From assembly GCA_003568945.1 (NCBI GenBank), contig BDIP01000296.1, forward strand, positions 2,219 through 22,321: a stretch of 20,103 nt of DNA. Direction: 5' to 3'. Shown here one piece after another: positions 17,901 through 20,103 of this stretch; the stretch's first letter is position 1; each line of letters opens with the position of its first letter. The notes beneath the pieces are model-generated. The model was not told where the DNA came from, did no database searches, and was given only the letters and a program-made list of their open reading frames with translations. The DNA is from Kipferlia bialata (lineage: Eukaryota > Fornicata). The position numbers were made by a program, and so were the translations under genes.

Positions 17901-20083
17901 ATATACCTGTCTATGGGCAGAGGCAGCATGGACACGAAGGAGTGGGTGGAAACAGACAGGGAGACCTGGGGTGAGACTAGGGACATAGAACACAGTTACT
18001 AATCCATACATATATCATTTATGTGTGTTCTCATACAATATGTGTATTTATGGGTTAATTATTAGTGGATGGAGACAGAGAGACCTGGCGGTAAGGGTAT
18101 ACATGGATGGTATGATATCTTGTCATCAATCTCTTCACCCACTCTGTCACTATGATAGGGTGACATACCAATGACAGTATATGCATGAATATATATATGA
18201 TTCCTGACTCACCCTGTCACTAGGTGGTGGCGACATCCTCGGGAACAGGGGCGGGTGTCTAACGGGTATGGGGATGGAGCAGAGGGTGCCGCTGTCTAGT
18301 ATGACATCCAATACTCTCTCTCTCTCTGTCTCTCTCTCTCCCGCTGTCTCTGTCTGTGTCTGTCTCTCCCTGATCCTGAACCGTATCAGTGACCCCCTGT
18401 CAACAGTGGATCGGCCTAGGTGCAAGTCTTCTCTGGGGTGTCAGACTAACAGAACAATATGGAGCAATGTAAGTATTCTGCACAAGCATGTTTGTACTGA
18501 AATACTATGATATATATATCACAATGGTGTATAAGAGTGTGATGGAAGACTCAATACATCAACTATTTATCACCTCCTCCCCTCTGCGTGTACCCATGTC
18601 ACTCCCTGTCTGCCTATGGTGACAGAGTCACGCACATCGGGTTGGGGCCTACCACCTGCACATCAGTCATACAATAACCATATAGTATGTGAAGACTACA
18701 GGAAGACTAATGACAGCTGGTATTGGTACCTGTGGTAGTGGCTCTCCGTCTGACAGGCAGCATCAGGGTGACACACTCCATCCTGGGTATGTCCAGCAGC
18801 TGGATGGAGACGTTGGAGAGGGCTGGAGTTAGAGGATACCTGAATATATACATCATTGGAAAATTGGGGGATATGGATAGATACACTGGAGAGTGCTAGG
18901 ATGAGAGTTGATATACACTCATATATACAGGTACTAATTAATCCACACTTGAGATATTTAGGGGGAATGTCAAACCGGAGGATGGAGAACTAGAGAAGCT
19001 ACCGTACGGGCTGAATTCAATACATATTTCTCACTGGAGAGAGGCTGCTAGGTGATGTGGAGTTCCAGTGGGGATGTATATATATAATGTGATGATATCT
19101 TTGTATAATCACTTACCCTCGAGTGACATCTGGACAGACAGGCCGTGGTCCATGTATCTGAGGGTCAGATGTGGTTACATAATGCTAGTTAATCACAATA
19201 GTACCAGATTGTTGTTTTCGACTCTTCAGCAAGATGACACTGGAACGTAGGACACTTAGGATGATTCTTGAACATCTGAGATTGATATATATCAGAGGAT
19301 TGTGTCCTCCCTATCGAGGACATTTCTATCACAAACAATACTGACTAATATACATATATATACATATATATATAGATATAGATAATATAGAGAAGTAGAG
19401 TATAGTATCGAGAAAATGTATATTCACTCTTTTGTAACTATGTGCTCTAAGCTTTGTTCCATACCTCAGTGCCGGATCGTCTCCCTCCAGGCGGTATATC
19501 AGAGTGTGGCCCTGGGGGTAAGAGGCATTAATTTAGCATACAATAATATCAAAGTCTGGCCTTCGGATATATGCGAGGACAAATATACTATACACAAAGC
19601 ACAATGAATGTTGTTAAGATACCTCAATGTGCGGGCACCTCCACCTCCATCGGACAGATAGATAGAGAGGAGAGAGTGACAGTAAGGATACATAGTCAGG
19701 TATTTGCATCTAACCTCTATGTGTGCGGGTACCTCCACCTCGGCTGGCTCCTGACCGGTACCATTGGCTGCATAGAGCTAGGGGGTTAGAGATATATACA
19801 TATTGTGACTCACAAATCTATGTAAGAGTGGCGGTATAAAGCTAGTAGCGTGGAAAGCAAGGAATATTTGTACATATTTGAACACACTAACGCACCATAT
19901 ACATATCTGACTCTAAGTAGAATATGTCGATGTTGTGAGTATATACAGCTCTTCTATACACTCACACATATATTATTCACCTGTCATATATATACATATA
20001 CATGAATATATACATATGTATGAATGAGTACACAAGTGTACCTGTCTCCCCCTCTGTATCATGTTGAGCATGTTGTCCATCAT
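10919..20083 (-). CDS. Gene E: large RING-finger protein, probable E3 ubiquitin ligase, 28 exons
   Basis: The exons in transcript order are: 20083-20042 (may begin beyond the window), 19777-19715, 19511-19465, 19157-19117, 18822-18730, 18655-18574, 18432-18213, 17965-17907, 17680-17474, 17159-17102, 16976-16908, 16779-16624, 16388-16337, 16065-15753, 15539-15495, 15098-14999, 14777-14517, 14445-14281, 14233-14130, 13843-13738, 13483-13362, 13193-13133, 12801-12732, 12584-12227, 12109-12053, 11815-11562, 11365-11322 and 11188-10919. All phases agree and the sum is 3519 nt, about 1172 aa. A C3HC4 RING lies near the C-terminus. RING proteins of this kind recruit E2 enzymes and transfer ubiquitin; the substrate is unknown. 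No membrane helix is evident. Nearly every intron carries echo copies of a flanking exon end. If ATG 20083 is an internal Met, the gene extends past the window. Confidence 0.85.
11084..11625 (-). other. RING finger (C3HC4) of gene E spread over three exons
   Basis: Exon 26 ends in CPVCLDHESDTVFMPCGHRG (about residues 1050-1069), exon 27 supplies CLCCCRKHLNRQRQ (1070-1083), and exon 28 starts with CFYCRSEV (1084-1091). Splicing at 11562/11365 and 11322/11188 in the predicted phases puts the eight ligands in order: C-x2-C, C-x-H, C-x2-C, C-x2-C. The loop between the third and fourth cysteine pairs is short. This is the strongest functional evidence in gene E, and it also validates the splice model, because each piece alone is incomplete. 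What follows is a disordered acidic tail of about 80 residues ending in SVEDYETGSD. Confidence 0.9.
11451..11612 (-). repeat. Echo of the RING exon end with donor (gene E exon 26)
   Basis: The last about 48 nt of exon 26 (donor after 11562) recur with the donor about 112 bp further downstream (copy about 11451-11498). The reading TVFMPCGHRG is kept with two silent changes (GGC/GGG, AGG/AGA). Just before it the echo has one changed codon and a small deletion. Confidence 0.8.
11905..11942. repeat. CA then TA microsatellite
   Basis: An (AC)n run followed directly by (AT)n inside a gene E intron, just downstream of an exon 25 echo. Confidence 0.9.
11955..12076 (-). repeat. Echo of an exon end with donor (gene E exon 25)
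   Basis: The exon end (12053) and an echo (11955), 98 bp apart, share CTGGAGGTGGTGAC(A/T)AG followed by GTAT. The internal difference is silent (ACA/ACT). Confidence 0.75.
12227..12584 (-). other. Exon 24 of gene E with an isolated C-x2-C motif
   Basis: This is the longest exon of gene E (358 nt). It begins NMVMRQLRPADTPAAPFC and contains FCAICTDGD (Cys about residues 864 and 867), which resembles the first half of a RING/zinc-ribbon. It is followed by an acidic, Arg/Glu-rich stretch and WTVDASLADTPTGRETRRHI. No matching second metal-binding half is seen before the true RING 180 residues later, so it may be a degenerate finger or chance. Confidence 0.6.
12777..12907 (-). repeat. 28-bp identical echo of an exon start with acceptor (gene E exon 23)
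   Basis: Positions 12777-12804 and 12880-12907 are identical over 28 bp, both preceded by TAG on the coding strand (AG then GTCCACACCCCCGAG). Spacing is 103 bp. Confidence 0.85.
13185..13282 (-). repeat. Echo of an exon start with acceptor (gene E exon 22)
   Basis: CCTCAT(A/G)TCAG followed by CTACAC occurs at the real acceptor (13193) and 74 bp upstream in transcript terms (13267). Confidence 0.6.
13459..13611 (-). repeat. 27-bp identical echo of an exon start with acceptor (gene E exon 21)
   Basis: Positions 13459-13485 and 13579-13605 are identical. The acceptors are CTCTAG and CTATAG, followed by CAACACTGCCATGCCC (reading QHCHAQRE). Spacing is 120 bp. Confidence 0.85.
13808..14036 (-). 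repeat. Three copies of an exon start with acceptor (gene E exon 20)
   Basis: The acceptor-plus-exon block starts at 13843 (body), 13950 and 14030. All have AG then T in the same phase and translate as EYLARITISLL, QHLARITISLL and QQLDRIT, with several silent changes. The two upstream copies do not continue into an open exon. Confidence 0.8.
14881..15031 (-). repeat. Echo of an exon end with donor (gene E exon 16), possible in-frame micro-exon
   Basis: The exon end TACCCGGTGCAGAGTGGGG...CAG (donor after 14999) recurs with the donor after 14881. The copy 14910-14881 is flanked by AG and GTATAT. It is exactly 30 nt, phase 0 to 0, reading YPVQSRVMAQ against YPVQSGVMAQ in the exon. Confidence 0.8.
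15066..15325 (-). repeat. Three copies of an exon start with acceptor (gene E exon 16)
   Basis: The acceptor AG and the start of exon 16 occur at 15098 (body), 15198 and 15318. In frame they read TLVSLTHSLN, TLVSLTHPLN and TLLSLIHPIH, so the copy nearest the exon is the more similar and the farthest the more decayed. Confidence 0.8.
15388..15520 (-). repeat. Degenerate echo of an exon end (gene E exon 15)
   Basis: CTGGCAGACACAAG before the donor (exon end 15495) recurs as ATGGCAGACACGAG near 15392-15405, followed by GGTGTG. The ACA/ACG difference is silent. Confidence 0.6.
15614..15780 (-). repeat. Echo of an exon end with donor (gene E exon 14)
   Basis: CAGGACCTGATGCACTACCA(C/T)TCTAG followed by GTACAC occurs at the exon end (15753) and 139 bp downstream in transcript terms (15614). 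The only internal difference is silent (CAC/CAT, His). Beyond the shared GTACAC the introns are unrelated. Confidence 0.85.
16230..16364 (-). repeat. Echo of an exon end with donor (gene E exon 13), mostly silent differences
   Basis: Exon end 16364-16337 reads MATVGMPTT before its donor. The echo 16257-16230 reads MVTVGMPTT before GTAGTAG. Five of 28 bases differ: four silent and one Ala to Val. No AG acceptor lies close before the echo. Confidence 0.85.
16375..16480 (-). repeat. Echo of an exon start with acceptor (gene E exon 13)
   Basis: CAG followed by ATGTTTGGTCT occurs at the real acceptor (16388) and at 16465. After CTGAG/CTCAG the copies diverge. Confidence 0.7.
16531..16674 (-). repeat. 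51-bp echo of an exon end with donor (gene E exon 12)
   Basis: The exon end (16624) reads AEMAEAVVDMRATLAE. The echo ending at 16531 reads AEMVEAVLDMRATLAE and has a good donor, GTAAGG. There are two silent and two replacement changes. A weak acceptor (CTGAG) would make a 42-nt in-frame exon. Confidence 0.8.
17274..17505 (-). repeat. Three copies of an exon end with donor (gene E exon 9), about 100-bp period
   Basis: The copies end at 17474 (body), 17372 and 17274. They read VAVVMCNSR, VAVVMCNSR and VSVVMCNSR in the exon frame, each followed by GTGTG or GTATG. Several third positions differ silently. Confidence 0.85.
17761..17778. repeat. TG microsatellite
   Basis: Nine TG units in the gene E intron between exons 8 and 9, next to an exon 8 echo. 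Confidence 0.9.
17801..17932 (-). repeat. Echo of an exon end with donor (gene E exon 8)
   Basis: Positions 17907-17931 and 17801-17825 differ at two of 25 bases, both silent (MLPLPID in each), and both are followed by GTATAT. Spacing is 106 bp. Confidence 0.85.
17958..18092 (-). repeat. Echo of an exon start with acceptor (gene E exon 8)
   Basis: CCAG followed by GTCTC(C/T)CTGTCT occurs at the acceptor for 17965 and at 18084, 119 bp away. The marked difference is silent. Confidence 0.7.
18813..18905 (-). repeat. Echo of an exon start with acceptor (gene E exon 5)
   Basis: AG followed by CxCTCTCC and then a Val-Ser codon pair occurs at 18822 (LSNVS) and at 18895 (LSSVS). Confidence 0.55.
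19623..19860 (-). repeat. Echoes at both ends of gene E exon 2
   Basis: The exon 2 end GAGGTGGAGGTACCCGCAC (donor after 19715) recurs ending at 19623, with GTA/GTG silent and then a small deletion. The exon 2 start (19777; LYAAN) recurs at 19841 (LYTAT). So one 63-nt exon is flanked by echoes on both sides. Confidence 0.7.
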
Positions 20084-20103
20084 ACCCTACTATGTATTCA
20101 TAT

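Larger units (their letters stand above)
17474..20083 (-). other. N-terminal region of gene E (exons 1-9), unrecognised fold
   Basis: After MMDNMLNMIQRGRQ the frame reads a beta-rich stretch (QEPAEVEVPAHIEGHTLIYR, YMDHGLSVQMSLEALSNVSI, MECVTLMLPVRR, VRDSVTIGRQGVTWVHAEG). It then has an Arg/Glu/Thr segment encoded by a GA/CT-rich run in exon 7, and later VSLSVSTHSFVSMLPLPIDR and RLLQAVPILHDGEETAEA. I recognise no named domain. The continuity of sense across eight introns supports the exon calls. Confidence 0.6.

Noticed and set aside
1-20103. Transposons, LTR elements, tRNA or rRNA genes
   Set aside because: I looked for terminal repeats, transposase or polymerase motifs and cloverleaf patterns and found none that hold up.

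Overview
The window looks like a piece of a compact, extremely intron-rich protist nuclear genome. Reading frames are chopped into exons of about 13 to 410 nt by GT...AG introns, most of them stuffed with TA/TG microsatellite DNA. Four Kelch-like beta-propeller genes lie within 11 kb. That combination fits a fornicate metamonad such as Kipferlia bialata, but this identification is inference from style and remembered gene families, not a match I could run. I see no bacterial operon, mobile element, tRNA or rRNA.

Layout. Gene A (+, about 158-1650, 5' end outside) is a partial Kelch-like gene. Gene B (-, 3762 to about 1601, 10 exons) is a Kelch-like propeller whose 3' end overlaps the 3' end of A on the other strand. 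Gene C (+, 3940-8909, 16 exons, 481 aa) is another propeller, divergent from B across 177 bp. Gene D (-, 10641-9577, 354 aa) is a single-exon propeller converging on C. Gene E (-, 20083 or beyond to 10919, 28 exons, about 1172 aa) is a large acidic/Arg-Glu-rich protein with a C-terminal C3HC4 RING finger, a probable ubiquitin ligase. All splice phases chain consistently in B, C and E, and each summed coding length divides by three, which is the main support for these models.

The outstanding signal is a repeat system I call splice-boundary echoes. In genes A, C and E about thirty exon ends (both 3' ends with their donor and 5' ends with their acceptor) recur as 17-50 bp diverged copies inside the adjacent intron, one to three times, usually about 75-120 bp away. 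Intron sequence between copies is unrelated TA-rich DNA, while the exon-derived parts stay similar, and in the best pairs differ mainly at synonymous positions. Gene B has almost none except at its overlap with A, and intronless D has none. Either this is a real system of duplicated splice boundaries (alternative exon ends, micro-exons or decoy splice sites) or it is an assembly artefact joining diverged haplotypes at low-complexity introns. Both readings are set out in the findings.

Functionally, the propeller genes probably encode intracellular protein-binding scaffolds, and E a RING-type E3 ligase. Nothing in the sequence ties the five genes into one pathway.
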